NCBI RefSeq assembly: GCF_001044235.1 | Contig: NZ_JYNL01000069.1 | Location: 479,643-543,642, forward strand | From: Mycolicibacterium chlorophenolicum | GTDB taxonomy: Bacteria > Actinomycetota > Actinomycetes > Mycobacteriales > Mycobacteriaceae | DNA length: 64,000 nucleotides | Direction: 5' to 3' | In this document: piece after piece, positions 24,964 through 34,154 of the stretch | Layout of the letters: every line of letters starts with the position of its first letter | How positions within the stretch are numbered: the first letter of the stretch is position 1 | Program-made: the position numbers and the translations under genes | The notes under the pieces: model-generated | The model's input: only the letters and a program-made list of their open reading frames with translations | Told to the model about the DNA's origin: nothing | Database searches by the model: none

Positions 24964-26121
24964 TCAGCCCATGACGATCGGGGTGGCCTCGATGCCGTTG
25001 AACCGGGACGCTGTGACCGCGGTGTAGGCGCCCATCATCGGGCTCACGACGAGGTCGCCGATGCCCAGGGCAGGCATCGGATAGTCCCGCGCGATGACGT
25101 CGGCGCTGTCGCAGGTGGGTCCGGCGAGGGTCACCGGGTCGAACGCCGCCTCGGCGCGCAGCAGCTCCTCGAGCGCGAGGATGGGCGGGTGGACGTCCTC
25201 GGTCATGACGTTCGAGTAGCTGCCGTACAGCCCGTCGTCGAGGTAGTGCCACACCTGCCCGTCGCGCTCCGCGGTGCCCACCACGCTGGCCAGCAGGGTC
25301 ATGCAGTCGGCCACCAGGAACCGGCCGGGCTCGCACAGCAGCGCGAAGTCGTGCCGACGCCGCCCCAGCACGTCGTCGACGATCGCACCGACCGCCCCGA
25401 TGGGTGGCTCGTCCTCGCGATAGCTCACCGGGAAGCCGCCGCCGATGTCGAGGACGCGCGCGGGCACCCCCAGGGTGTCCTCGACGTGGTCGGCGAGGTC
25501 GAGCGTGTGCTGCAGGGCGCGGCGGTACGGTTCGACCGAACTGCTCTGGCTGCCGACGTGAAAGCTGAACCCGGCGAACCGCACACCCGCCGCCAGCACA
25601 TGCTTGACGAGCAGCTCCGCCTCCGCGGGCGCGACGCCGAACTTCGACGACAGATCGGACTTCGCGGCCGGGTTGCGGAACGCCAACCGGACCAGCACAT
25701 CGATGTCGGCGGGCCGTCCCCGGAACTTCTGCACCTCGGCGGCGTTCTCGACCACGAAGGTGCGCACCCCGGCGGCGTAGGCGTGGTCGATGTCGGCCGG
25801 CTTCTTGATCGGGTTGGTGTGGATGCAGCGGTGCATCGGTAGCCCGAGACGGCCCAGCAGGTCCACCTCCCCGCGCGTGGCGACGTCGAACCCGCCCCCG
25901 CAGATGGCGATCGTCGACAGCACCACCGGATGGGGCAGCGCCTTGACTGCGTAGTGCACCCCGAACCCGGTCAGCGCGGTCTGCAACTGCCGTAGCCGCC
26001 GCGCCACCAGGTGCGGTTCGAGAACCAGCAGGGGCGTGCCGTGTGTTCTGGCCAGCTGTTCCCAGCGTGCCGCGTTGGGGCGCAGGTCTTCACGCAGCCG
26101 GGATCGTCGTCGCGGATTCAC
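24964..26121 (-). CDS. Ornithine/diamine decarboxylase-type PLP enzyme (fold III)
   Basis: 385-residue alanine-racemase-fold (type III) amino-acid decarboxylase. The PLP Lys is in VHYAVKALPHP, followed by GFSFHVGSQ, the phosphate-binding GGGFPVS, EPGRFLVAD, DDGLYGSYSN and the active-site Cys/Asp in GPTCDSAD. The last two resemble eukaryotic-type ornithine decarboxylase more than meso-DAP decarboxylase, so ornithine or lysine is the likely substrate, giving putrescine or cadaverine. GTG 26121 has an ideal GAGGAGGG site six bases upstream. Its start lies 32 bases inside the preceding membrane-protein gene, implying translational coupling. Confidence 0.85.
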   Translation of the reverse strand: MNPRRRSRLREDLRPNAARWEQLARTHGTPLLVLEPHLVARRLRQLQTALTGFGVHYAVKALPHPVVLSTIAICGGGFDVATRGEVDLLGRLGLPMHRCIHTNPIKKPADIDHAYAAGVRTFVVENAAEVQKFRGRPADIDVLVRLAFRNPAAKSDLSSKFGVAPAEAELLVKHVLAAGVRFAGFSFHVGSQSSSVEPYRRALQHTLDLADHVEDTLGVPARVLDIGGGFPVSYREDEPPIGAVGAIVDDVLGRRRHDFALLCEPGRFLVADCMTLLASVVGTAERDGQVWHYLDDGLYGSYSNVMTEDVHPPILALEELLRAEAAFDPVTLAGPTCDSADVIARDYPMPALGIGDLVVSPMMGAYTAVTASRFNGIEATPIVMG

Positions 26122-26617
26122 GATTGCCCTCCTCGATTCTTGGAACATTTTGCGCGAGAATCGCTTTGAATCGTTCGTAGCTGAACACCGCACAGGTGTA
26201 GAACGCGACGTCGGAGACGACCTTGCCGAAGATCCAGCCGGCCGCGACGTTGCCGAACAGCGCCGGTCCGAGATAGAAGGCCAGCGGGCGTACGGCGATG
26301 CTGTCGATCACTTCGGCGGGCCCGAACTCGATCGCGACGCTGCGCAGTGCGAGCAGGGCCGCCATCACGAGGCGCGCGAGGGCCGGCCGACAGGCCTGAT
26401 CGCGGTAACTCCAGCGCAGCGCGCTCAGATAGGCCGCGGCGTAGTAGCCGCCGGAGGCACCGACGGACGCGGCCACCGCGGCGGCGCCCAGAGAATCCGT
26501 GGCGAGGTAGACCAGCGCGGCGGCACCGAACTCGCCGACGGTTCCCGCGATCTCGCACGGCAGGTACCGGCGCACCCACTCGCGGATTCGCATCCGCTTC
26601 GTCGTCGATCCGTCCAT
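26090..26617 (-). CDS. Small polytopic membrane protein, unknown family
   Basis: 175-residue protein with a basic N-terminus (KRMRIREWVRRYLP), then four hydrophobic segments: around residues 22-45, 48-65, 80-105 and 118-150. Conserved-looking polar residues are embedded in them (CEIAGTVGEFG, SVAIEFGPAE, GNVAAGWIFGKVVSD). The family is not recognised. ATG 26617 is preceded by GAGGC. The 3' end overlaps the decarboxylase gene by 32 bases, so the two proteins are probably made together; a transporter or membrane-acting partner for the decarboxylase is one possibility. A palindrome (26652-26676) lies just upstream. Confidence 0.75.
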   Translation of the reverse strand: MDGSTTKRMRIREWVRRYLPCEIAGTVGEFGAAALVYLATDSLGAAAVAASVGASGGYYAAAYLSALRWSYRDQACRPALARLVMAALLALRSVAIEFGPAEVIDSIAVRPLAFYLGPALFGNVAAGWIFGKVVSDVAFYTCAVFSYERFKAILAQNVPRIEEGNRESATTIPAA

Positions 26618-26651
26618 GCCTCGAACTGTTCCGCCACGAGCCCGCCGGGTC

Positions 26652-26676
26652 GTGAGTAGCGCGCTACGCGACTCAC
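26652..26676. promoter_or_regulatory. Palindromic operator candidate upstream of the decarboxylase operon
   Basis: Outer arms GTGAGT / ACTCAC enclose a perfect 12-base palindrome GTAGCGCGCTAC (26656-26667), 35-60 bases upstream of the membrane-protein ATG. It lies in the 133-base divergent region shared with the LLM gene. A repressor site for the leftward operon is a reasonable guess. Confidence 0.5.
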
Positions 26677-26727
26677 CAGCGGGGACAGCGCCGGGGTACG
26701 CAGGCCACCCCCCTTGCGGACGCAGAT

Positions 26728-26741
26728 TGGAACACGTTCTA
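26728..26741. promoter_or_regulatory. KstR-type box upstream of the Rv0953c-like gene
   Basis: TGGAACACGTTCTA fits TNNAACNNGTTNNA at every fixed position. It overlaps a -10-like TAATTC (26740-26745), and the ATG follows five bases after that, so the mRNA may be leaderless and repressed by occlusion of the -10. Confidence 0.8.
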
Positions 26742-26750
26742 ATTCTCGGT

Positions 26751-27599
26751 ATGGACTTTGGGTTGGTGCTGTTCACCTCCGATCGCGGAATCACTCCGGC
26801 CGCGGCGGCCACGCTGGCTGACCAGCACGGCTTCTCCACGTTCTACGTGCCCGAGCACACCCACATCCCGATCAAGCGGCAGGCCGCGCACCCGACCACC
26901 GGGGACGAGACCCTGCCCGACGACCGCTACATGCGCACCCTGGACCCCTGGGTGTCACTCGGCACCGCCGCGGCGGTGACGTCGCGGGTGCGGCTGTCCA
27001 CCGCGGTGGCGCTGCCCGTCGAACACGACCCGATCACGCTGGCCAAGTCGATCGCGACGCTGGACCACCTCTCCGGCGGCCGCGTCTCGCTGGGCGTGGG
27101 ATTCGGCTGGAACACCGATGAACTCACCGACCACAATGTGCCGCCGGGCCGCCGACGGACGATGCTGCGCGAGTACCTGGAAGCCATGCGCGCGCTGTGG
27201 ACGCAGGAAGAAGCCGAGTACGACGGTGAATTCGTCTCGTTCGGTCCGTCGTGGGCGTGGCCCAAGCCCGTGCAGACCCACATTCCGGTGCTCGTCGGTG
27301 CGGCCGGCACCGAGAAGAACTTCAAGTGGATCGCGAAGTCGGCCGACGGCTGGATCACCACACCCCGGGACTTCGACATCGACGCCCCGGTCAAGCTGCT
27401 GCAGGACACCTGGGCGGCGGCCGGGCGCGACGGCGCGCCGCAGATCGTCGCGCTGGACTTCAAGCCCGACCCCGACAAGCTGGCGCGCTGGCGCGAGCTC
27501 GGGGTCACCGAGGTGCTCTTCGGGTTGCCCGACCGCAGCCCCGACGACGTCGCCGCCTACGTCGAGCGGCTCGCCGGCAAGCTGAGCGCGCTCGTCTGA
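26751..27599 (+). CDS. F420/FMN-dependent LLM-class oxidoreductase (Rv0953c-like)
   Basis: 282-residue luciferase-like TIM-barrel oxidoreductase, the same length as Rv0953c. It shows MDFGLVLFTSDRGITPAAAA, FSTFYVPEHTHIP, TLDHLSGGRVSLGVGFGWN and PVLVGAAGTEKNFKW. In mycobacteria members of this subfamily usually use coenzyme F420; the substrate is unknown. ATG 26751 is preferred because homologues start at MDFGLVLF. No ribosome site is visible and a -10 element ends five bases before it, suggesting a leaderless transcript. The KstR-type box predicts induction during sterol catabolism. Confidence 0.9.
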   Translation: MDFGLVLFTSDRGITPAAAATLADQHGFSTFYVPEHTHIPIKRQAAHPTTGDETLPDDRYMRTLDPWVSLGTAAAVTSRVRLSTAVALPVEHDPITLAKSIATLDHLSGGRVSLGVGFGWNTDELTDHNVPPGRRRTMLREYLEAMRALWTQEEAEYDGEFVSFGPSWAWPKPVQTHIPVLVGAAGTEKNFKWIAKSADGWITTPRDFDIDAPVKLLQDTWAAAGRDGAPQIVALDFKPDPDKLARWRELGVTEVLFGLPDRSPDDVAAYVERLAGKLSALV

Positions 27600-27662
27600 T
27601 TCGGTGCGCCGAGCCCTCCGGCGCGCGTCTTAGGCTGGCCGAGAACACCGGTTGGGGGCCTG

Positions 27663-28271
27663 ATGTCGATCGCGATGATCCGTGCGCAGAATTTCACCGT
27701 GCTGACCGAACAGCGCCGAGTGGTGGCAGCCTTGCTGATCGCCGCGACAGCCACGATTGCTGGATGTGCGTCACACAACGAGGGGGCAGCCACACCGGTG
27801 AGCACGTCGTCATCGTCGACGTCGGCAGTGACCGCTGCCCCACCTCCGGGCATCGGCTTTCCCGACCTGTCGACCTACGCCGAGAACACCTCAGGTCGGT
27901 ATGAGTTGATCAACATTCCTCGGGTACAGGGCTTTTCCTTCTCCACCCCGAGCGGGCTCATCTGCGGAAGCAACGCCTATCCCGACGTCGAGTACGAGCA
28001 GGTGGGCTGCAGGGGCTCCATCCCGGGGCGGGGCCCCGGTGATTGGTCGGTCTCGGCCCGCGTCTCTACGCCCGCGACGATCCAATCGATGACGGGTGAC
28101 CCAGACCTGGCGGCGGACAGTCATGACCCGCCGCCCGTGCTCGCGCCACTCCAGAAGGTGCGAGCCAGCAAGGGCGATGCAGTGTGCGCGGTGGGCGCCG
28201 ACGACCTGATCGCCTGCCGGGTCGGTGGCCACGGCTTCGTCCTCACCCCGACGACGACCACGCTGTTCTAG
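27663..28271 (+). CDS. Putative secreted lipoprotein
   Basis: 202-residue protein with a hydrophobic segment (VVAALLIAATATIAG) ending in the lipobox-like IAGC, then a Ser/Thr/Ala-rich linker and a C-terminal domain of about 140 residues with four Cys (ICGS, GCRG, VCAV, ACRV) that could form two disulfides. This fits a lipid-anchored extracytoplasmic protein. ATG 27663 gives an unusually long n-region; ATG 27675 is also possible. The last bases overlap the stop of the convergent thiolase-like gene (CTAG). The family is not recognised beyond mycobacterial hypothetical lipoproteins. Confidence 0.75.
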   Translation: MSIAMIRAQNFTVLTEQRRVVAALLIAATATIAGCASHNEGAATPVSTSSSSTSAVTAAPPPGIGFPDLSTYAENTSGRYELINIPRVQGFSFSTPSGLICGSNAYPDVEYEQVGCRGSIPGRGPGDWSVSARVSTPATIQSMTGDPDLAADSHDPPPVLAPLQKVRASKGDAVCAVGADDLIACRVGGHGFVLTPTTTTLF

Positions 28272-29794
28272 CGCAACACCGCACGGTTGCCGCTGTCCGT
28301 CGCCGTGACAACGATTTTGGCGCCCAGCGGATCGCCGTCGGACATCAGCGCGACGAGGTCGCGGTCCTCGGTGGTCGCCATGAACCGGGATCCGTCGTCG
28401 AGTCGTCCGACGATGATGCCGGTGCGCACCGGCCAGTCATAGCGCACCGAGTACGTCTCGATGACCCCCGTGCCGGCGGGTTGCTTCGTCACCGGCACCG
28501 TCGGCAACTCGGCCACCTGCGCCGTCAACTCCGTACTGCGCGAGGACCGCCAGGCCACGGGCTCGGTCGAGTAGACGCCCACCGAGTACTTGCTCATGAT
28601 GCCGCCGTTGGCGCCGACGAAGCCGAATCGCCCTGGCTTGTCCCGCATCTGGACGACGGTCTCGGCGATGCCGTGCGCCGAGTAGCTGTTGCCGGGGCCG
28701 CCGAAGTACGGCAGACCGCCGGTCAGCGTCAGCCCGCGAGGATCGTCGCCGGAGAGTCCGAGCGCCTCGCAGATCACGAACACCGGGAAGGGGAAGCAGC
28801 TGTAGAGGTCGAAGGTCGCGATGTCGCCGACACCGAGGCCGGCCACCCGCAACGCCTCGTGGGCCGCATTAACGGCGGCAGGGCTCGCACCGAGGTCGAC
28901 CCGGCTCAGCAGCGCCTGCTCGGCGAGATCGGAGTGCCCATGGACGAAGACCCACTTCTCCTGCGGCACACCGTGCCTGCGCGCCGCCTCGACCGACATC
29001 AGCACGAGCGCCGCGCCCTGGTTCACGGTGTCGCGGGCTACCAGATACCGGGGGTAGGGGTCACAGATCATCCGGTTCTCGTCGGTGACGGTCTCGATCT
29101 CCTCCACCGACCGTTCCACCGGGGACGACGAGAACGGGTTCTTGGCAGCCACTTTCGACATCGGCGCGAACAGCTCCGCCATGGCGTGGCGGTACTCGTC
29201 GACGCCGAGGCCGAGTCGCGCGCGGCGCGCGTTGTCGAGCAGGCCGTACTGCACGGGAGCCCCGGTGAGGCCGTGCTGCACGGTGTATTCGTCGATGTAC
29301 TTGAAGATCTGGTGGCCGCGGTCCTCGAGCTGGCCCTCGATGGTCTCGGTGAAGTTCGGCTTGTCGTCTCGATCGGCGAAGTACTTGGCCGTCGAGCCGG
29401 GTTCGGAACCCATGATGATCACGATGTCGGCCTCGCCGGCGACGATGGCGTTGCCGGCTTCGGTCACCAGCTTCTGAGGGCCCTGCCCGCCGACCGGTTC
29501 GAGCACCACACGGGCGGGGTCGCCGCCGAGGCGCTTCATCACCGACCGCGGGTAGTTGGTGGACTTGCCCAGCGTCGCGGGCATCGGCCCGGAGATCTCG
29601 AACTGCCGGAGCCCGAACACCGTGTCGACCGCGGCGGCCAGCGCATCGGCGTCGGCGCCGGTGTCGTCCAGCGCGGCCCGGGCGGCCTCGGTCGCGAGCT
29701 CGACGGCCGACATGCCGCGGTAGTCCGGGTCGTCGATGCGTTCGGTGAATTGGCCGACACCGACCAGAATCGGAGTGCGCGGGTCAACCGGCAT
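28268..29794 (-). CDS. Thiolase-fold protein without catalytic Cys, with C-terminal extension
   Basis: 508-residue thiolase-like/SCP2-type protein. The N-terminus PRTPILVGVGQFTER and the His segment YSAHGIAETVV are typical of the fold. The nucleophilic-Cys position reads EPVGGQGPQ, and the second Cys motif is replaced by GANGGIMSKY, so condensing or thiolytic Cys chemistry is not expected. Residues about 415-508 form a small beta-rich extension that may be OB-fold-like. Cys-less relatives such as Ltp2 act as retro-aldolases in sterol side-chain breakdown together with a DUF35 partner. A strong AGGAGG site precedes ATG 29794, and a KstR-type box lies 38 bases upstream. Confidence 0.85.
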   Translation of the reverse strand: MPVDPRTPILVGVGQFTERIDDPDYRGMSAVELATEAARAALDDTGADADALAAAVDTVFGLRQFEISGPMPATLGKSTNYPRSVMKRLGGDPARVVLEPVGGQGPQKLVTEAGNAIVAGEADIVIIMGSEPGSTAKYFADRDDKPNFTETIEGQLEDRGHQIFKYIDEYTVQHGLTGAPVQYGLLDNARRARLGLGVDEYRHAMAELFAPMSKVAAKNPFSSSPVERSVEEIETVTDENRMICDPYPRYLVARDTVNQGAALVLMSVEAARRHGVPQEKWVFVHGHSDLAEQALLSRVDLGASPAAVNAAHEALRVAGLGVGDIATFDLYSCFPFPVFVICEALGLSGDDPRGLTLTGGLPYFGGPGNSYSAHGIAETVVQMRDKPGRFGFVGANGGIMSKYSVGVYSTEPVAWRSSRSTELTAQVAELPTVPVTKQPAGTGVIETYSVRYDWPVRTGIIVGRLDDGSRFMATTEDRDLVALMSDGDPLGAKIVVTATDSGNRAVLR

Positions 29795-29831
29795 GACGAA
29801 CCTCCTGACAACTGTTAATTCGTCAGGCTAA

Positions 29832-29845
29832 TAGAACAAGTTCCA
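29832..29845. promoter_or_regulatory. KstR-type box upstream of the thiolase-like gene
   Basis: TAGAACAAGTTCCA fits TNNAACNNGTTNNA exactly. On the minus strand it is followed at once by a -10-like TATTAG, the same layout as the boxes at 26728 and 47001. Confidence 0.8.
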
Positions 29846-29887
29846 GTTCGTCGCACGGGGTGGCCGCACAGCGGGTACTCGGAGCCC

Positions 29888-30070
29888 ATGGCGCGTGGCG
29901 AGCATCCTCGACGAACGGTGTTCTACGGCGCCTGCCTCCTCGCGGCCGCATTCCTGTCCTGCTGGGTCGCCGCCTCGGTGCACACCACGTGGCTGTCAGC
30001 GCTGATCTACGTCGCCGCCGCCGTCGCCACGTGTGTCGGCGCGGTCATGACCCTGCGCGACTACGGCTGA
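29888..30070 (+). CDS. Small two-helix membrane protein (60 aa)
   Basis: 60-residue ORF with a basic N-terminus (MARGEHPRRT) and two hydrophobic helices (about 11-28 and 34-54), ending LRDYG. Codon third positions are G/C-rich as in real genes here. Its ATG is divergent from the thiolase-like gene and it ends just before a strong bidirectional hairpin, which fits a genuine transcription unit. No ribosome site is obvious. No function can be assigned. Confidence 0.6.
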   Translation: MARGEHPRRTVFYGACLLAAAFLSCWVAASVHTTWLSALIYVAAAVATCVGAVMTLRDYG

Positions 30071-30091
30071 CGCAGCCGGGCCCAGACGAGA

Positions 30092-30137
30092 CTGCGGCCA
30101 GATCGTCGATCCCGTAGGAAGGACGATCTGGCCGCAG
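30092..30137. terminator. Bidirectional terminator between the small ORF and sucD
   Basis: Perfect 16-bp inverted repeat (CTGCGGCCAGATCGTC and its complement) with a 14-base loop, located between convergent genes and ending 14 bases past the sucD stop. Confidence 0.85.
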
Positions 30138-30151
30138 GCTCGGCGGAAGAA

Positions 30152-31054
30152 CTACAGGTTCTCGAAGATCTCCCGGGCCAGCGTGGCGGTCTCCGACGGC
30201 GTCTTGCCGACCTTGACGCCAGCGGCCTCGAGCGCTTCCTTCTTGGCGGCGGCGGTGCCCGAGGATCCGGACACGATCGCGCCGGCGTGACCCATCGTCT
30301 TGCCCTCGGGGGCGGTGAAGCCCGCGACGTACCCGACGACCGGCTTGGACACGTTGGCCTTGATGTAGTCGGCGGCACGCTCCTCGGCGTCGCCGCCGAT
30401 CTCGCCGATCATCACGATGACCTTGGTCTCGGGATCGGATTCGAACGCCTCGATCGCGTCGATGTGCGTGGTGCCGATGACGGGGTCGCCACCGATGCCG
30501 ATCGCGGTGGAGAAGCCGAGATCGCGCAGCTCGTACATCATCTGGTAGGTCAGCGTGCCCGACTTCGACACCAGACCGATCGGGCCCTTGCCGGTGATGT
30601 TGTTCGGCGTGATGCCGACCAGCGACTCGCCGGGGGTGATGATGCCCGGGCAGTTGGGGCCGATGATGCGGGTCTTCTCGCCCTTGTCCTTGTTGTAGGC
30701 CCACGCATAGGCGGTGTCCTGCACCGGGATTCCCTCGGTGATGACCACCAGCAGCGCGATCTCGGCATCGATCGCCTCGATGATCGCGTCCTTCGAGAAG
30801 GCCGGCGGCACAAAGGCGATCGATACGTCGGCGCCGGTCTCCTTCATCGCTTCGGCGACGCTGCCGAACACCGGCAAATCGACCTCGTTGCCGTCTTTGT
30901 CCTCGTGCTTGACGGTCGTGCCCGCCTTGCGCGCGTTCACGCCACCCACGATCTGGGTGCCCGCCTTGAGCATCAGCTTGGTGTGCTTGGTGCCCTCGCC
31001 GCCGGTGATGCCCTGGACGATGACCTTGCTGTCCTTGTTCAAAAAGATCGACAT
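30152..31054 (-). CDS. sucD: Succinyl-CoA synthetase alpha subunit
   Basis: 300-residue alpha subunit of succinate-CoA ligase (TCA cycle, substrate-level phosphorylation). It binds CoA through the N-terminal Rossmann domain (VIVQGITGGEGTKHTK) and carries the phospho-His in GHAGAIVSG. ATG 31054 lies 12 bases after sucC, in one operon. The enzyme couples succinyl-CoA cleavage to ADP or GDP phosphorylation. Confidence 0.98.
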   Translation of the reverse strand: MSIFLNKDSKVIVQGITGGEGTKHTKLMLKAGTQIVGGVNARKAGTTVKHEDKDGNEVDLPVFGSVAEAMKETGADVSIAFVPPAFSKDAIIEAIDAEIALLVVITEGIPVQDTAYAWAYNKDKGEKTRIIGPNCPGIITPGESLVGITPNNITGKGPIGLVSKSGTLTYQMMYELRDLGFSTAIGIGGDPVIGTTHIDAIEAFESDPETKVIVMIGEIGGDAEERAADYIKANVSKPVVGYVAGFTAPEGKTMGHAGAIVSGSSGTAAAKKEALEAAGVKVGKTPSETATLAREIFENL

Positions 31055-31066
31055 CTGTTGTGTCCC

Positions 31067-32230
<1,164 letters not shown>

Positions 32231-32498
32231 GGACTCCCAGAACTTCCCTGTCTGTCTGCGGCTGGAAAAATGTGTGCCCGACGGGCTCCGGGGGAACTTT
32301 ATCGACACGAGTGCTGACGATTGTCACCGCCCACCTGTCATGTGGTGGATCTCACCGAGGCCTGAATAGTGATTCAGGTCACATTCTCGTATGCACTAAA
32401 GTCTCGGGTTGCCACTTGGATTGGATTTTGGTTAACGTCCTGTGGTCTAGATAACGGTCTGATCACGACGGCTCACGACGGATTAAGGACATTTCAGG

Positions 32499-33542
32499 TT
32501 GCCTCAGCATCGTTCGCCTCGTATCTCCGAGGCCCTCGCGGCACCTGGTCTGACCGAAGTCACCGACATCATCCCGTTCGACGAGTTCGGCGAGCTGGGC
32601 GATCTGGACGATCTCCCCTATGGCGCCTTCGACAGGGACACCGAGGTCATCCGCGCCCCTGAGCTCGACGATCTGCTCGACACCGACGACCTGGAGCCGC
32701 TGCGCCTGGTCCCCTCGGAGTTCCGCGCGGCGCGCACCGAGGCACGCACGTCGTCCACCCGCGCATACCGCGACAGCCACACCGATCTCAGCGACGGCAC
32801 GGCCAAGACCGACATCATCGACATGCGGGGCCGCAAGGGTCTGCACCGCAAGACCGAGGTCCCCGTCAAGGGTCGCCTGATGGTCGCCGCGATGGCCGTG
32901 GGCGCCACCGCCGCCGGTGCCTACACCGTGACCAACGCCGCGCAGAAGCAGCCCACGGCGACAGTGCTCGCCGCCGATACGACGACGACCGGTGGCGCGA
33001 GCGTCATCACCGGCTCGGTCGACGGCATGCAGGTCGTCACCGTCGCACCCGCTGCGGATTCGGCGGTGCACGCCGAGGAGATCACCAAGGCCGCAGCGTT
33101 CGCCCAGGAGCGCGCCGACCGCGAGGCGCGGCTGGCCCGCCCCCAGTACGTGATGCCCACCCGCGGCGTGTGGACCTCGGGCTTCGGTTACCGCTGGGGC
33201 GTGCTGCACGCCGGCATCGACATCGCCAACTCGATCGGCACGCCGATCTATGCCGCTGCGGACGGCGTGGTCACCGATGCCGGTCCCACCGCCGGTTACG
33301 GCGCCTGGGTCAAGGTGCGCCACTCCGACGGCACGGTCACGCTGTACGGGCACGTCAACACCTGGCTGGTCAGCGTCGGCCAGCGCGTGATGGCCGGCGA
33401 CCAGATCGCCACGATCGGCAACCGCGGCAACTCCACCGGTCCGCACCTGCACTTCTCCGTGCTCGTGAACGGCACCGACTTCATCGACCCGGTGCCGTGG
33501 CTGGCCAAGCGGGGGCTCACCCCCGGCAGCTACGTTGGCTGA
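32499..33542 (+). CDS. M23 (LytM-type) metallopeptidase, membrane-anchored
   Basis: 347-residue putative peptidoglycan endopeptidase corresponding to Rv0950c. An acidic cytoplasmic N-terminal region (1-125) is followed by one membrane helix (about 127-147), a linker and a C-terminal LytM domain (about 215-335). The zinc site is visible as HAGID and GPHLHFSV, with further conserved residues in YGHVN. The start appears to be TTG 32499, nine bases after AAGGAC; no better ATG/GTG exists. The next gene begins immediately after the stop. A role in cell-wall remodelling or division is likely. Confidence 0.85.
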   Translation: MPQHRSPRISEALAAPGLTEVTDIIPFDEFGELGDLDDLPYGAFDRDTEVIRAPELDDLLDTDDLEPLRLVPSEFRAARTEARTSSTRAYRDSHTDLSDGTAKTDIIDMRGRKGLHRKTEVPVKGRLMVAAMAVGATAAGAYTVTNAAQKQPTATVLAADTTTTGGASVITGSVDGMQVVTVAPAADSAVHAEEITKAAAFAQERADREARLARPQYVMPTRGVWTSGFGYRWGVLHAGIDIANSIGTPIYAAADGVVTDAGPTAGYGAWVKVRHSDGTVTLYGHVNTWLVSVGQRVMAGDQIATIGNRGNSTGPHLHFSVLVNGTDFIDPVPWLAKRGLTPGSYVG

Positions 33543-34154
33543 GTGGCCAGCGACTCCACTGATTCACCCGATTCCGACGACACCCGGATTCTGCGCCGCG
33601 CGCCTCTGAACACGGGGTCGCAGCCGCTGACCGCGGGTTCACAGCCGCTGCCGTCGCCTGCGGAGCCGCAGACGTCCATCATCCGGCGTCACCCGACCGG
33701 TGAGTTCCCGGCCGCCGACGAGCCCGCGACCGGCTACCTGCCCCGCGCGCAGCCCGTCGCCGTCGGCCCGCCCCGGTCCTCGCGCGGCCATCCCCGCACG
33801 GCCATCGCGACCGCTGTCGTCAGCATCCTGTCGGGGTGGGCGACCGCGGTGATCGCGACGGACCTCATCACCGGCTGGTCGGCTACCGATCCGCTGTTCT
33901 GCGTGGCCATCGGCTTTCTCACCGCGATCTCGGCCGCCGCCACGATCGGCGGGCTGATCGCCCTGCTGTTGCGGCGACGGATGGGCCGGCTGCTGGTCGT
34001 CGTCGGCGCGGTGGTGGCGCTGCTGATCTTCGCCGGCCTGTTCATCGCCGGCGCCGCGCTGCCCGCACTCGTCTATGCCATGCCGGTGCTGCCGCTGGCG
34101 TCGATCGTGTTGGCGCTGCTGCCCGACACCGGCCGCTGGGCGCGATCGGGTTAG
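33543..34154 (+). CDS. Membrane protein with proline-rich N-terminus
   Basis: 203-residue protein. The N-terminal 85 residues are polar and Pro/Ser/Thr-rich (repeated GSQPLTA/GSQPLPS units). They are followed by four hydrophobic helices between about residues 88 and 195. The GTG start follows the peptidase stop without a gap, so it is co-translated with the M23 gene and may assist it. It converges on uvrD1, overlapping its stop by four bases. The family is not recognised. Confidence 0.75.
   Translation: MASDSTDSPDSDDTRILRRAPLNTGSQPLTAGSQPLPSPAEPQTSIIRRHPTGEFPAADEPATGYLPRAQPVAVGPPRSSRGHPRTAIATAVVSILSGWATAVIATDLITGWSATDPLFCVAIGFLTAISAAATIGGLIALLLRRRMGRLLVVVGAVVALLIFAGLFIAGAALPALVYAMPVLPLASIVLALLPDTGRWARSG

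Noticed and set aside
32231..32498. Possible c-di-AMP (ydaO-type) riboswitch upstream of the M23 peptidase, since such genes are often so controlled in actinobacteria.
   Set aside because: The region is too short after allowing for the divergent sucC promoter, and none of the conserved riboswitch blocks could be recognised.
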